This document shows, in pieces, positions 16,966 through 25,007 of a stretch of DNA of 64,000 bases (positions within the stretch are counted from its first letter, which is position 1; the number at the start of each line of letters is the position of its first letter). The DNA is from Planctomycetia bacterium. Its GTDB lineage: Bacteria; Planctomycetota; Planctomycetia; Gemmatales; Gemmataceae. The stretch is taken from contig SYHD01000275.1 in the NCBI GenBank assembly GCA_005799265.1, forward strand, positions 1 to 64,000, given 5' to 3'. The position numbers and the translations under genes are program-made. The notes below the pieces were generated by a model. The model was not told where the DNA came from, did no database searches, and was given only the letters and a program-made list of their open reading frames with translations.

Positions 16966-17152
16966 ATGGATTACAGCCTCGTTGGAAGAAAAAAGCACAA
17001 GGACGCCTACGACATTTTCATGGCGCTTCTCGCCGGGACTTCGCTCTACAAGACTTTCAGCGACGAGCTGCCCTCTCACGAAACATCGAATCCCCCCCTG
17101 GTTCGTCGCCGGCGTCGGCATCTTTGTCGGGGTGGCGTTGTTGTTGTTTTGA
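16966..17152 (+). CDS. Small tail-anchored protein gene with a frameshift in a C tract
   Basis: From the ATG at 16966 the frame reads MDYSLVGRKKHKDAYDIFMA and continues to SHETSNPP, where seven C bases occur. Removing one C from that run makes the next codons WFVAGVGIFVGVALLLF and a stop, a clear C-terminal membrane helix. As written, the frame continues into Arg-rich noise to 17223. A real frameshift, a slippery site or a read error in the C run could each explain this. There is no strong ribosome site. It follows the EcsC and 101-residue genes on the same strand. Confidence 0.4.
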
Positions 17153-17199
17153 AAATACTCCCGGCAGGAAAAAGGGCGTTGGCTCGCAAGACGACGGGG

Positions 17200-17964
17200 T
17201 TACCGAGACACGGCTGGCAGTGACATTGGAATAACGGTGCCGCTTTTCGTTACGTGGCAATGGTGCGGACACACCCAGTGCGTGTCGCCGGGGCCGTGAA
17301 TAAGGACTCCCGTAAACGACGCATGATCGCAGACGCCGTAGTCAATGGAGCGGTGTAGCCGTTGAAGATCGTCTGTGATGACGGTGCATGCCAGCTTGGT
17401 AATGCCGGCGTGATCGGGGTGTTCGCCATAGCGCAGCGCCGAAAGGATCTTTTGCCGCACGATGCATTGTTCGATGTCGTCCAGGTCGATTTGAAAATTG
17501 ATTTTCCCGTCGCGCAACTCGTGGAGAATCATGCTGAGTGATCCGCACGCGTGAGAAACTTCGCCGATTCCCTCACGAAAAACGGTACCGACCTCGCCTT
17601 CCTGGGAAATTGCCACGTGCGGCATGGCGTAAAAGACAAAACGACGTTTGCCGTCGGCGAAGGGAGCATGGCTCAAGACGGTTGCGATGCCGCTTTTTCC
17701 CGCTAGCAGGAAGCCGCCGAGACTGCGAAAATCGAACGTCTTGCCCCAGTTTTTGACGACCTCGCTAAATAGGGGTTCGGCAATTTCGTCGCGGCAGGCG
17801 GCGACGACGCCGAGGGTGTTGTCGTAATCAAACCCGAATTGGTTGAGTTCCCGGCATGTCAGCTGGATGTAATCGTCGAGGGGACGGCTGCCGGGAAAAA
17901 GCGCATGGAGGGTTTTGAGGAAGAGGGGTGCCTTTCCGACATCGGCCTCGTTGGATCCTGCCAT
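17200..17964 (-). CDS. LCIB-type carbonic-anhydrase-like protein
   Basis: A 254-residue protein. The motif order fits the limiting-CO2-inducible (LCIB, beta/theta-type carbonic anhydrase) fold: AACRDE, then WGKTFDFRSLGGFLLAGKSG, then SHAPF, then MPHVAIS, then SHACGSL. The Cys, His and Cys in these motifs correspond to the zinc ligands, and the Asp of CRDE to the catalytic Asp. It would interconvert CO2 and bicarbonate if active. It is divergent from the Ca2+/H+ antiporter gene with 232 bases between them. The last 60 residues are rich in Cys and His (CDH, HWVCPHHCH), which is unusual. Confidence 0.65.
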   Translation of the reverse strand: MAGSNEADVGKAPLFLKTLHALFPGSRPLDDYIQLTCRELNQFGFDYDNTLGVVAACRDEIAEPLFSEVVKNWGKTFDFRSLGGFLLAGKSGIATVLSHAPFADGKRRFVFYAMPHVAISQEGEVGTVFREGIGEVSHACGSLSMILHELRDGKINFQIDLDDIEQCIVRQKILSALRYGEHPDHAGITKLACTVITDDLQRLHRSIDYGVCDHASFTGVLIHGPGDTHWVCPHHCHVTKSGTVIPMSLPAVSR

Positions 17965-18196
17965 GACAACCTGCGGTAAAGAGGCTGACTTTGCGGATGT
18001 TCAGGGACACGCTTCAGCTCTTTGTACCGCTCAAGGGTGGCGAAACAAGGCCGGACAAATCGGTCGACGGACGGACGCAGGAAAATGCGCTAAACCTGCA
18101 AACCGCGTTTTTCGTAAGGTAAGCTTCGCCTGGCACTCGCGAAGCTATTCTTGGCTGGCCGAATGCGTGTACAGAACCCTTTGAAAAGGAACTCAA

Positions 18197-19279
18197 GTGA
18201 GCTTGAATTATCTATTGGTGTTCATTCCAATCTGTCTTGGTTTGCGCGTGCTGGACGCCGGTGACATCGCGGTTTTCGCAACGGCCCTCTTATCGCTCGT
18301 GCCCCTGGCAAATCTGCTCGGTACAGCGACTGAACATTTGGCCCACTATTTGGGCGAGACGCTCGGGGGACTGCTGAACGCTTCGTTGGGAAATGTTCCG
18401 GAGATCATCGTTGCGCTTTTGGCACTGTCCAAGGGTTTGAATGACGTCGTGAAAGCATCCATCACAGGCTCTATCCTCGGCAACCTGTTGATAACGCTAG
18501 GGCTCCCCGTGATCCTGGGTGGAATCGGCCGACAGCGGCAAACATTTAACTCTTCGTCTGCAAGACTGAGCACGAGCATCCTGTTTCTGGCGGTGACAGC
18601 CATGGTTGTACCAGCCGCATTTCACCATTCCACGCGTACGATGACGGACACGGAGACCACGGACCTTAGCATCGCCGTCGCCGTTGTGCTACTCGTCGTC
18701 TACGCTCTGAGCTTGGTGTTCACCTTGGTTACACACCAAAATTTGTTCCGCGCGAAGGCGCAGGCCGAAACACCTGAAGTTCCTGATCAGACCGGCGAAG
18801 CGAAAAAGGAGGCTGTGTGGTCGAAAACGAAGGCGTTGTCCGTGCTGGCCGGCAGTACGGTTGTCCTTGCGGTGATCAGCGAGGCGCTCACGGACGCACT
18901 GGAACCTGCCGCGGCGCAGCTTGGAATGACGGAAACTTTTGCTGGTATCATCCTGTTGGCTACGGCTGGAAACCTGGGTGGGATCATTAACGGTGTAGGC
19001 TTTGCACGCAAGGATAAAATGGATTTGACTTTCGCGATCTCGGTCAGCGGCGCAACCCAAGTCGCGCTGCTCGTTACGCCGATTTTGGTTTTCAGTAGCC
19101 TGCTGATGGGGAATCCTATGGACCTCTTGTTCACGCCCTTTGAGATCATCGCCCTATTCCTAGCCGTGCTCATTGTTGGCCGGGTTGCCCCAGACGGCGA
19201 ATGCAACTGGTTCGAGGGAGTAATGCTTGTGGGGGTGTACATGATCCTTGCGATTGCCTTCTTTTTCTTGCCTGCATGA
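18197..19279 (+). CDS. Ca2+/H+ antiporter (CaCA/Cax) homologue
   Basis: A 360-residue membrane protein with about 11 hydrophobic segments. The first alpha-repeat is typical (TEHLAHYLGETLGGLLNASL, then GNVPEIIVALLAL). In the second repeat the usual GNAAEH reads GNLGGI (ATAGNLGGIINGVGFARKDK), so the conserved acidic residue is missing. The start is a GTG with AAGGA 7 bases upstream. It should exchange a cation (Ca2+ in the family) for protons at the inner membrane, but the second-repeat change makes activity or ion choice uncertain. A charged loop (EAKKEAVWSK) separates the halves. Confidence 0.85.
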   Translation: MSLNYLLVFIPICLGLRVLDAGDIAVFATALLSLVPLANLLGTATEHLAHYLGETLGGLLNASLGNVPEIIVALLALSKGLNDVVKASITGSILGNLLITLGLPVILGGIGRQRQTFNSSSARLSTSILFLAVTAMVVPAAFHHSTRTMTDTETTDLSIAVAVVLLVVYALSLVFTLVTHQNLFRAKAQAETPEVPDQTGEAKKEAVWSKTKALSVLAGSTVVLAVISEALTDALEPAAAQLGMTETFAGIILLATAGNLGGIINGVGFARKDKMDLTFAISVSGATQVALLVTPILVFSSLLMGNPMDLLFTPFEIIALFLAVLIVGRVAPDGECNWFEGVMLVGVYMILAIAFFFLPA

Positions 19280-19280
19280 G

Positions 19281-20273
19281 TCAATCGCCGATCAGTTTCC
19301 GGAGCCAAAAACTCACGGGCACGAGCAAAGCTGCTCCAAACTGCAAGCAGCCAGCCGTCGCGGGAAGCAATCCTTGCGCTTCGATTGTGGCTCGTGGCAC
19401 GGACCATTTGTTTCCAACGATTGGAGCCAAGAACGCAAGAGGTGATTCCGCTAGCCAGGAGTTGTGTTTCGCTTCCTGGAACATGGTTTCGATTGCTTGC
19501 CTCTCGGAATCGGTCCGTGCCCATTGGTCCAACGTCTGGCGTTCGGCGGCGGTCATGGGGCCGAACCACCGAACTTTCCCATCGGCGCAAGTGAGCTTTG
19601 TTTGAAAGTCCGCCGGCAATTCCGTAAGTCTTTCAGGGCTTTCCAAATTAGCTTCGGTCACGAACCACTTCTCCCAGGAATTGCTCAAGACCACACCGGG
19701 ACCGTGCACGAAAGCGGCGGCAACCTCGCGGCTGGAGAGCACCATCTGGCAGGCGGTGAAGGCAAGCACCCCTGCGCCGAGAGGCGTGATCCACTGCCAA
19801 CGTCTCATCAGGGCGGCAATACCGTTACTACAAAACAGAATGAAAATCGTAGAGACAAGCAACCCGAAGACCATCCCACGGAAGTCGCCGCTGCTTGCGC
19901 CGGCGACCGCGAGGATGTTGTCCAAACTCATCACGAGACTGGCCAGCAAGATGGTGCGTACAGCCACGAAGACGGTTCTGGAAGCCATCAGCTTGGGCTC
20001 ATTGCCGGACTTTTCCGCGCTCACCAATTTGAACGTGATGAAGAAGAGAACGATGCCTCCCACCAACATAAGCCCAGGAACGTACAGCAGGAAGGTGGCC
20101 AAGAAGGTGAACGCGATTTGGAAGAAAATCGCCAACCCGCCGCCGAGGAGCATCGCCATGCGCCTCTGCGCCGGCGGCAAACGGTGGGCCGCGAGCGCGA
20201 TCACCATTGCGTTGTCCGCAGACAATGCAACATTGATCATAAAAATATGAAGTACCGTAGCGGGGCTATCCAT
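19281..20273 (-). CDS. TerC-family integral membrane protein
   Basis: A 330-residue protein with the TerC signatures NVALSADNAMVIALAA and SLDNILAVAG, whose Asp residues lie in membrane segments and are thought to bind metal. A periplasmic or cytosolic insert of about 110 residues with a charged helix (MTAAERQTLDQWARTDSE) separates the last membrane helix from the core, which is longer than usual. The ATG at 20273 follows AAGGGA. It is convergent with the Cax gene, whose stop is 1 base away. TerC proteins are linked to Mn or Ca homeostasis and tellurium resistance. Confidence 0.85.
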   Translation of the reverse strand: MDSPATVLHIFMINVALSADNAMVIALAAHRLPPAQRRMAMLLGGGLAIFFQIAFTFLATFLLYVPGLMLVGGIVLFFITFKLVSAEKSGNEPKLMASRTVFVAVRTILLASLVMSLDNILAVAGASSGDFRGMVFGLLVSTIFILFCSNGIAALMRRWQWITPLGAGVLAFTACQMVLSSREVAAAFVHGPGVVLSNSWEKWFVTEANLESPERLTELPADFQTKLTCADGKVRWFGPMTAAERQTLDQWARTDSERQAIETMFQEAKHNSWLAESPLAFLAPIVGNKWSVPRATIEAQGLLPATAGCLQFGAALLVPVSFWLRKLIGD

Positions 20274-20416
20274 CGAAATCCCTTGTACACGCCAAATAAC
20301 CTTCCAGGTCTGGCAGCTACAGGACCAGTCTACGAAACGATTTTCTCAGTCAGGTCATTGCTGTTGGGACAGAACTGTAGTGGAAAACTCCACACGAAAT
20401 GAAGATAGGAAAGGAC

Positions 20417-20863
20417 TTATTCAGCCTGGACAATACCCCGGCGAACCAACATCAAGGCAATCGCGTCGAAACGCATCTGAAGATTCCTGAGTGTCGCCTC
20501 AAGGATCTGCAATGGGGAAAGCCCCGCACCGCTGCGCGTAAGATGTGTGACTCGGCGATCCGAAGACAATGCGAGCAAAGAACGGATCGGGGCGCTCACG
20601 TCGGCCGGCGCCGGGTTGTGTAGTGCTTCCACCAATTTGGCCAGCAGGACATCCCGTGGACTAGAAACGCAGTTCAGCTTGGCTGTGCCGGCGGAATGAT
20701 CGATCTCGATTCCCTGAACTTCAGCGACGGCAAAAATCCGCTCAATGAAATCGCCACAATCCGGGGAACGAGAGTTCGTGAAAATTTCCGGAGCCTCCAC
20801 CCAGACCACGCCGCGTTCACAGCGAATCGACACGCTCCCGGAAATAGGCCCATTGTCGGACAT
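20417..20863 (-). CDS. HMA-like domain protein, truncated paralogue of the 8568-9623 protein
   Basis: The start region MSDNGPISGSVSIR, the VWVEAPEIFTNS ... CGDFIERIFAV domain and the linker (PIRSLLAL) match the first 130 residues of the HMA/YbaN protein. The second HMA-like domain is cut short (LEATLRNLQMRF then LMLVRRGIVQAE) and the YbaN membrane part is missing. The chosen ATG at 20863 parallels the paralogue start. It may be a decaying duplicate or a soluble single-domain version. It lies near the right edge of the island, 71 bases from the IS66 remnant. Confidence 0.6.
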   Translation of the reverse strand: MSDNGPISGSVSIRCERGVVWVEAPEIFTNSRSPDCGDFIERIFAVAEVQGIEIDHSAGTAKLNCVSSPRDVLLAKLVEALHNPAPADVSAPIRSLLALSSDRRVTHLTRSGAGLSPLQILEATLRNLQMRFDAIALMLVRRGIVQAE

Positions 20864-21020
20864 CGACATCCCATGAGAACGCGGCAACGTTGCTGCCATT
20901 CAGGACGGCCTTGAAAAGCCGTTCTGCAAAATTCGTAGCCGTTCACGCCATTTGAGTCTTTCCAGCGCGCAGCAGTACGGCTGGGAACGGTGCAGAGCTA
21001 CGTTATGAAGAAGAGCGTTA

Positions 21021-21285
21021 TCAGGAAATGGCACAGGTGCTTTCAGGCAGCAGCTTCGACGGCGCGGCGGCGGCAAAATAGGCGGCGATGGATTCCTGGA
21101 GAAACGTTAAGACGCGGCGGCCCGTTTGGGCACATGTGGCCACCACCGTTCAAATGCGTTTGAGCCAGCGTTGACCCGTGGTGCTGTGCGTGCCTTGCGT
21201 TACCTTCCGATTCGACGCGGAGTTGCTCTACGACTTGCATCAGAGTGGCGCATCCTGCGCGCGTTGGCGTCCCCGCGTTCGTCAT
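21021..21285 (-). pseudogene. IS66-family transposase remnant, N- and C-terminal ends joined
   Basis: The minus strand begins MTNAGTPTRAGCATLMQVVE, identical to the start of the 1.2-kb fragment. After an internal deletion another frame reads VVATCAQTGRRVLTFLQESI and KLLPESTCAIS then stop, which fits the C-terminal end of IS66 TnpC (VVATCRQQ-type motif, then PSLLP-type end). The middle third, with the catalytic residues, is gone. Confidence 0.65.
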
Positions 21286-21350
21286 GACGCGATAGCATAC
21301 TCAATCGCCGAAAACGTGACAATCGAGATCGGCAAGGCGTGAACGGTTAC
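21211..21350. repeat. Right copy of the 140-bp direct repeat (IS66 end)
   Basis: It matches 1226-1365 in the same orientation; differences are A/G at the eighth or ninth base, one G/A near the element end, and three in the last 15 bases. Recombination between the two copies would remove the whole 20-kb island and leave one copy. Confidence 0.9.
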
Positions 21351-21352
21351 GG

Positions 21353-21433
21353 TCAAGGCATCCTGACCCCGCGCAGCGCCTGTCCAAACCAGAAAAATAT
21401 GCCGCCGCTGGCAAACGGTGTTATTTTCGTCAT
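21353..21433 (-). CDS. Possible 26-residue membrane peptide
   Basis: A short frame with a good AGGAG at 7-nt spacing before the ATG at 21433. It encodes MTKITPFASGGIFFWFGQAL then RGVRMP, with one hydrophobic stretch. It lies between the DUF1549 gene and the IS66 end on the minus strand. It may be a real microprotein or chance; there is no support beyond the ribosome site and hydrophobicity. Confidence 0.25.
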   Translation of the reverse strand: MTKITPFASGGIFFWFGQALRGVRMP

Positions 21434-21519
21434 GCTGCTTCTCCTGAGAACAACACGCTGGAGCCCTGGCGTTCTGCCGCGGAGACGCGAACGTCAGACC
21501 GTGAGAGGCAACACGGGTG

Positions 21520-23727
21520 TCACTTCCGCAGCAAGAATTCCTTGCTGTTCAAAAGCGCCGCGAGCACGTCCTCCAATGCCGCGCGCCGATTCGATGCGCT
21601 CTCGATCCGCATGACCAGGCCTGAGCGTTCGCGATCGTTCGGCATGCGGCTCAAGGCGGCGAGGAACAACTCCTCGACGATTTCGCCATTCGCTTTGCCC
21701 GCCTTGAGCAATTTGCCGATGCGGTTGTCTGGCTCGGTGATCGCGTGGTTGACGAGCGGGCCGGTCAACATTTGCAGGGCCTGAGCGAGCGTCGTATTGT
21801 CTGAGCGTTCGCAGGCGCAAGCGAGCAAGCGTTCGGGTTTGCCGAACTGCCGCAAGAATTTCGTGCCGGCATTGAGCGTCTCCTTGCGGTGCAGGCTCGG
21901 CAGGCTTGGGATTTGTGCGGCGCGCGTGCCAGACGGGTAGCCGTCAAACGTCGCGGGAACGGCAGTCACCTGGCTGATCGCGTCGAGCAACGCCTCGGCG
22001 GGCAGGCTGCGCACGATCGTATGCGCGTAGTTGGTCTCATCGTCCTTGTTGGTCGCGTTTGGAATGGCCGACAGTTGATACGTGCGCGAGTTCATGATCG
22101 TGCGGATCAGGTGCTTCTGATCGAACTGGTGTTCAGTGAGATCTTTTGCCAGCGCGTCGAGAAGCGGGCCGTTCACGGGCGGGTTCGATTGGCGGAAATC
22201 GTCCTCCGGATCGACGATGCCGCGGCCCATCAGCCAGTACCAGATGCGATTGGCCTGCGTGCGCGCGAAGTAGGGATTTTGCTTGGCCGCGACCCAGTCC
22301 GCGAGCAGCAGCAAACGATCGCTTTTGACGTCCAGTTTGACGACGGCGCCGCCGAGATACTTGGGCGCCAAGACGGCGCCGCTGACGGGATGCTTGACCT
22401 CGCCGGTGTTGATCATGATGACGATCTGTTCGCCCACGAATTCGTGCTTGTCGAATTTGTCCTTGCGCTGGTTGTCGAGGATTTTGTAATCGACTCTCGA
22501 AAAGAACGCAGCCAGCTGGTGGTAATCGTTCTGCGTGAGCTGATTGAACGGATGATTGTGGCACTTGGCGCATTGCATGCGAATGCCGAGGAAGACCTGA
22601 GCGAACGCCTCGGAGCGAATCTGTGGCTCTCGCAGGGCGCGATAGTAATTGGAGGCCGGCTCCTTGTAAGTGCTGCCGCGGCTGGCGACGAGATCGCGCG
22701 CGAACTCGTTGAGCGGCCTGTTGTCGGCGACGCTCTTCCTGATCCAGCCGTGAAAGACCTTGACGCCGGTCTTGTCGAGTTGTTTCTCTTCGACCTTCAA
22801 GAGATCGGCCCACTTGAGCGCCCACGTGTCGGCATATTCGGGCCGTTCCAGTAGGGCGTTGATGAGCTTGGCGCGATTTGGACTGGCGAGAAAAACTCGC
22901 GTCTCGTCGGGCGTCGGCAATAGGCCGATCAGATCGAGATAAGCGCGCCTCACGAAGTCGATGTCGCTGCACAATTCCGACGGATTCACGCGGAGCTTTT
23001 CGAGGCGAGCGTTAACGTGCGTGTCAATGTAGTTGTCACCTTTCGGCCTTTGCCACGCGAAATCCTTGCGCTCGGGCACGAACGCCAGCAGAGCCGTGGC
23101 TTGCTGGTCGAGATAGCGCACCACGATGGTCGTCTCGCCCGGCGCCGTGCTTTGGACGTGTCCCGTGCGCGAAACGTCGATCTTCGGATTGGTCGATTCA
23201 AAGACAGCGAGCGTCGCAAGGTCCGTGGTTGTGCCGTCGGAGAAAGTTGCCCTCGCCTGCACGGTGAGTTCGTCGGCCGGCCGAATGATGTACCGCTCGA
23301 TCGGCGTGACGACCAACTTGGTGAGCCTCGGCGCCGTCGGCGGATCGATGCGCATGCCCTGAGCGATCCAGTCGCGTAAGATGCGATACTCTTCGCTCTG
23401 AACGCCAAAGCGAACGCCCCCTTCGTGCGGCACCTGGCCGGACGGCTTGAGCAAGATCAGGCTGAGATCGGGTCGCTGCGGATTGACGCGGCGACCCAGC
23501 GCATCGCGCGTGAGGGCGGTGCGGTCGAAGTCGAGGTCCTGTCCGCGCAAGGAAAGCTTGAAGCCGCCCTTGCCGTTGAGATTGCCGTGACAAACGCCCT
23601 GGTTGCAGCCGGCGCGCGACAGGACAGCCATTACCTCGTTGCGAAAGCTAACGGGGGTTTGCGCATACAGCGGCGAAGTTGCCAGGAGTAGGAGGAACGC
23701 ACAGGACTCGCGGCGCGGGAAGATCAT
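21520..23727 (-). CDS. DUF1549/DUF1553 planctomycete protein with Ig-like domain
   Basis: A signal peptide (LLLLATSPLYAQ) is followed by a region with CNQGVCHG, resembling the planctomycete cytochrome-c-like start but spaced unlike a normal CxxCH. An Ig-like BIG2-type domain follows (LTVQARATFSDGTTTDLATL). The DUF1549 domain has SDIDFVRRAYLDLIGLLPT and a CAKCHNHPF motif, and DUF1553 ends the protein. These large secreted proteins occur in many copies in planctomycetes, often with DUF1501, and are associated with polysaccharide-related gene groups; no reaction is established. The ATG at 23727 precedes the signal peptide directly. No DUF1501 gene lies next to this copy. Confidence 0.85.
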   Translation of the reverse strand: MIFPRRESCAFLLLLATSPLYAQTPVSFRNEVMAVLSRAGCNQGVCHGNLNGKGGFKLSLRGQDLDFDRTALTRDALGRRVNPQRPDLSLILLKPSGQVPHEGGVRFGVQSEEYRILRDWIAQGMRIDPPTAPRLTKLVVTPIERYIIRPADELTVQARATFSDGTTTDLATLAVFESTNPKIDVSRTGHVQSTAPGETTIVVRYLDQQATALLAFVPERKDFAWQRPKGDNYIDTHVNARLEKLRVNPSELCSDIDFVRRAYLDLIGLLPTPDETRVFLASPNRAKLINALLERPEYADTWALKWADLLKVEEKQLDKTGVKVFHGWIRKSVADNRPLNEFARDLVASRGSTYKEPASNYYRALREPQIRSEAFAQVFLGIRMQCAKCHNHPFNQLTQNDYHQLAAFFSRVDYKILDNQRKDKFDKHEFVGEQIVIMINTGEVKHPVSGAVLAPKYLGGAVVKLDVKSDRLLLLADWVAAKQNPYFARTQANRIWYWLMGRGIVDPEDDFRQSNPPVNGPLLDALAKDLTEHQFDQKHLIRTIMNSRTYQLSAIPNATNKDDETNYAHTIVRSLPAEALLDAISQVTAVPATFDGYPSGTRAAQIPSLPSLHRKETLNAGTKFLRQFGKPERLLACACERSDNTTLAQALQMLTGPLVNHAITEPDNRIGKLLKAGKANGEIVEELFLAALSRMPNDRERSGLVMRIESASNRRAALEDVLAALLNSKEFLLRK

Positions 23728-23936
23728 GGCGGGATTTCGAATAGGTGGAAGGAGGTCGGCAATGATGATAGCATACCTGATGGCGTGAGAAACGCCACGC
23801 GAAAACCGAGGCCGCGTGTCCATGAACCTGATCGACGAATTTACCGCTCTGATTGGCGGGCTGCAAGACGCACGAATCGAGTTTGGTGTGTGCGGCGGCG
23901 GGCGTGGCACGGTTAAGTAGCTCGATCCGCCGAATA

Positions 23937-24899
23937 TTATGTCCCGGACTGCGGCTCGGTGCCGTCGGAGTGATCCATGCGGAAGCGTTGAAAGATCATC
24001 GGCCGGGCGAAGGGCTCGATCTGCAGCATGACCATGCCGTTCTGGAAGATGACGACGCGGCCGGAGGATTGGCTGACGACGATGGCGACCGCCTTGGTCT
24101 GCTTGCTAATGGCGGCGGCGGAGATATGGCGCGTGCCCCAGCCCTTGCTGACGCCCAGCGTTTCCTTCGGTGCCGGCGCGTCGATGTACATGCACGCTGC
24201 ATCGGCGACACCGTCGCGCCGGACCAAGATCGCGCCTTCGAGCTGGGCGATGTCCTTGATCTGCTCGCGGACCTTCTTGTCGCGGATGTCCCGTTCCTTG
24301 CGGCTATAGCCTCGGAAGGGATTGAAGTTCAAGGGGCGCGACATCGTCAGCACCTTGTCGGTGTCGCCGACGACGAACATCGTGCCGACCGGTTTGCCTT
24401 CGCGCCCTTCCTGGCCGATCTCGGTCGCCAGTTCAACGACCGCGCGGAGCGTTTCGAGCGGCACGTGCGTGTCGAGCTTGCGCAGGTCGGCGGCGGTAAG
24501 GCGTTCCAGGTGCTCCCCAAGGTGGATGACGCTCAGGCTGTCGATCTGCTCCGGCACGCCCGCCTCGACACCGATACCGTTGTACATGGCGATAACCTGG
24601 GCGCCGCTCTTGAGCTTGTCGGTGGCGACGGCTTCGAGCAGGGCGACGCTCATCTGTTCGTGCGTCGGTGTCGGACCGGGATCAATGTCGAGAATGCGCA
24701 GATCGGGGTTGGCTTGCAGCAGCGTGTGGAGTTCGGGATCCTTGGCCGCGACGAGCAGCTTCTTGGCCGGCAGGATGTCGAGCACCTCCACCCAATCGAG
24801 ATCGGTCTCTGTCATGAGCAGAACCGCGTCGGCGGACAACTCGTCGAGGAGTTGCCGAGCGGCTTTCAGAAGTACGGACGTTTGCAGCGCGAGGGCCAT
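23937..24899 (-). CDS. DisA_N/DAC-domain protein (diadenylate cyclase-like)
   Basis: The C-terminal 160 residues align with diadenylate cyclase domains: LEGAILVRRDGVADAACMYI, then GWGTRHISAAAISKQTKAVA and IVVSQSSG. In active enzymes the two nucleotide motifs are DGA and RHR; here they read EGA and RHI, so activity is uncertain. The N-terminal half (about 1-160) has alpha/beta character with a repeated LL-x-A pattern and is not recognised. If active it would make c-di-AMP from ATP. It is divergent from the cystathionine beta-synthase gene. Confidence 0.7.
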   Translation of the reverse strand: MALALQTSVLLKAARQLLDELSADAVLLMTETDLDWVEVLDILPAKKLLVAAKDPELHTLLQANPDLRILDIDPGPTPTHEQMSVALLEAVATDKLKSGAQVIAMYNGIGVEAGVPEQIDSLSVIHLGEHLERLTAADLRKLDTHVPLETLRAVVELATEIGQEGREGKPVGTMFVVGDTDKVLTMSRPLNFNPFRGYSRKERDIRDKKVREQIKDIAQLEGAILVRRDGVADAACMYIDAPAPKETLGVSKGWGTRHISAAAISKQTKAVAIVVSQSSGRVVIFQNGMVMLQIEPFARPMIFQRFRMDHSDGTEPQSGT

Positions 24900-25007
24900 G
24901 GGATCCGATTTTCAACTCAATGGCAGCGTGTTCGCCGATACGAAGCGAGAAGTATGTTTTATCGCAAGCGCTCACAAGGCATAGAGCGCTTTTCAAAAAG
25001 TTGACGG

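Larger units (their letters stand above)
20935..21350 (-). mobile_element. Internally deleted IS66-family element, 416 bp
   Basis: The outer ends are GTAGCCGTTCACGCC at 20935 and GGCGTGAACGGTTAC at 21336-21350, a 15-bp inverted repeat with one mismatch. Between them are the first 24 codons of the transposase and its last 40 codons. The 8-bp sequences next to the ends (CAAAATTC and GGTCAAGG) do not match, so no target duplication remains. Such a deletion derivative could be moved only by a transposase supplied from elsewhere. Rearrangement through recombination with the 1.2-kb copy is one explanation for the missing duplication. Confidence 0.7.

Noticed and set aside
1226-21350. CRISPR array, integron or prophage as source of the island
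   Set aside because: There are no spaced repeats, no integrase or att-like tRNA end, and no phage structural or lysis gene.
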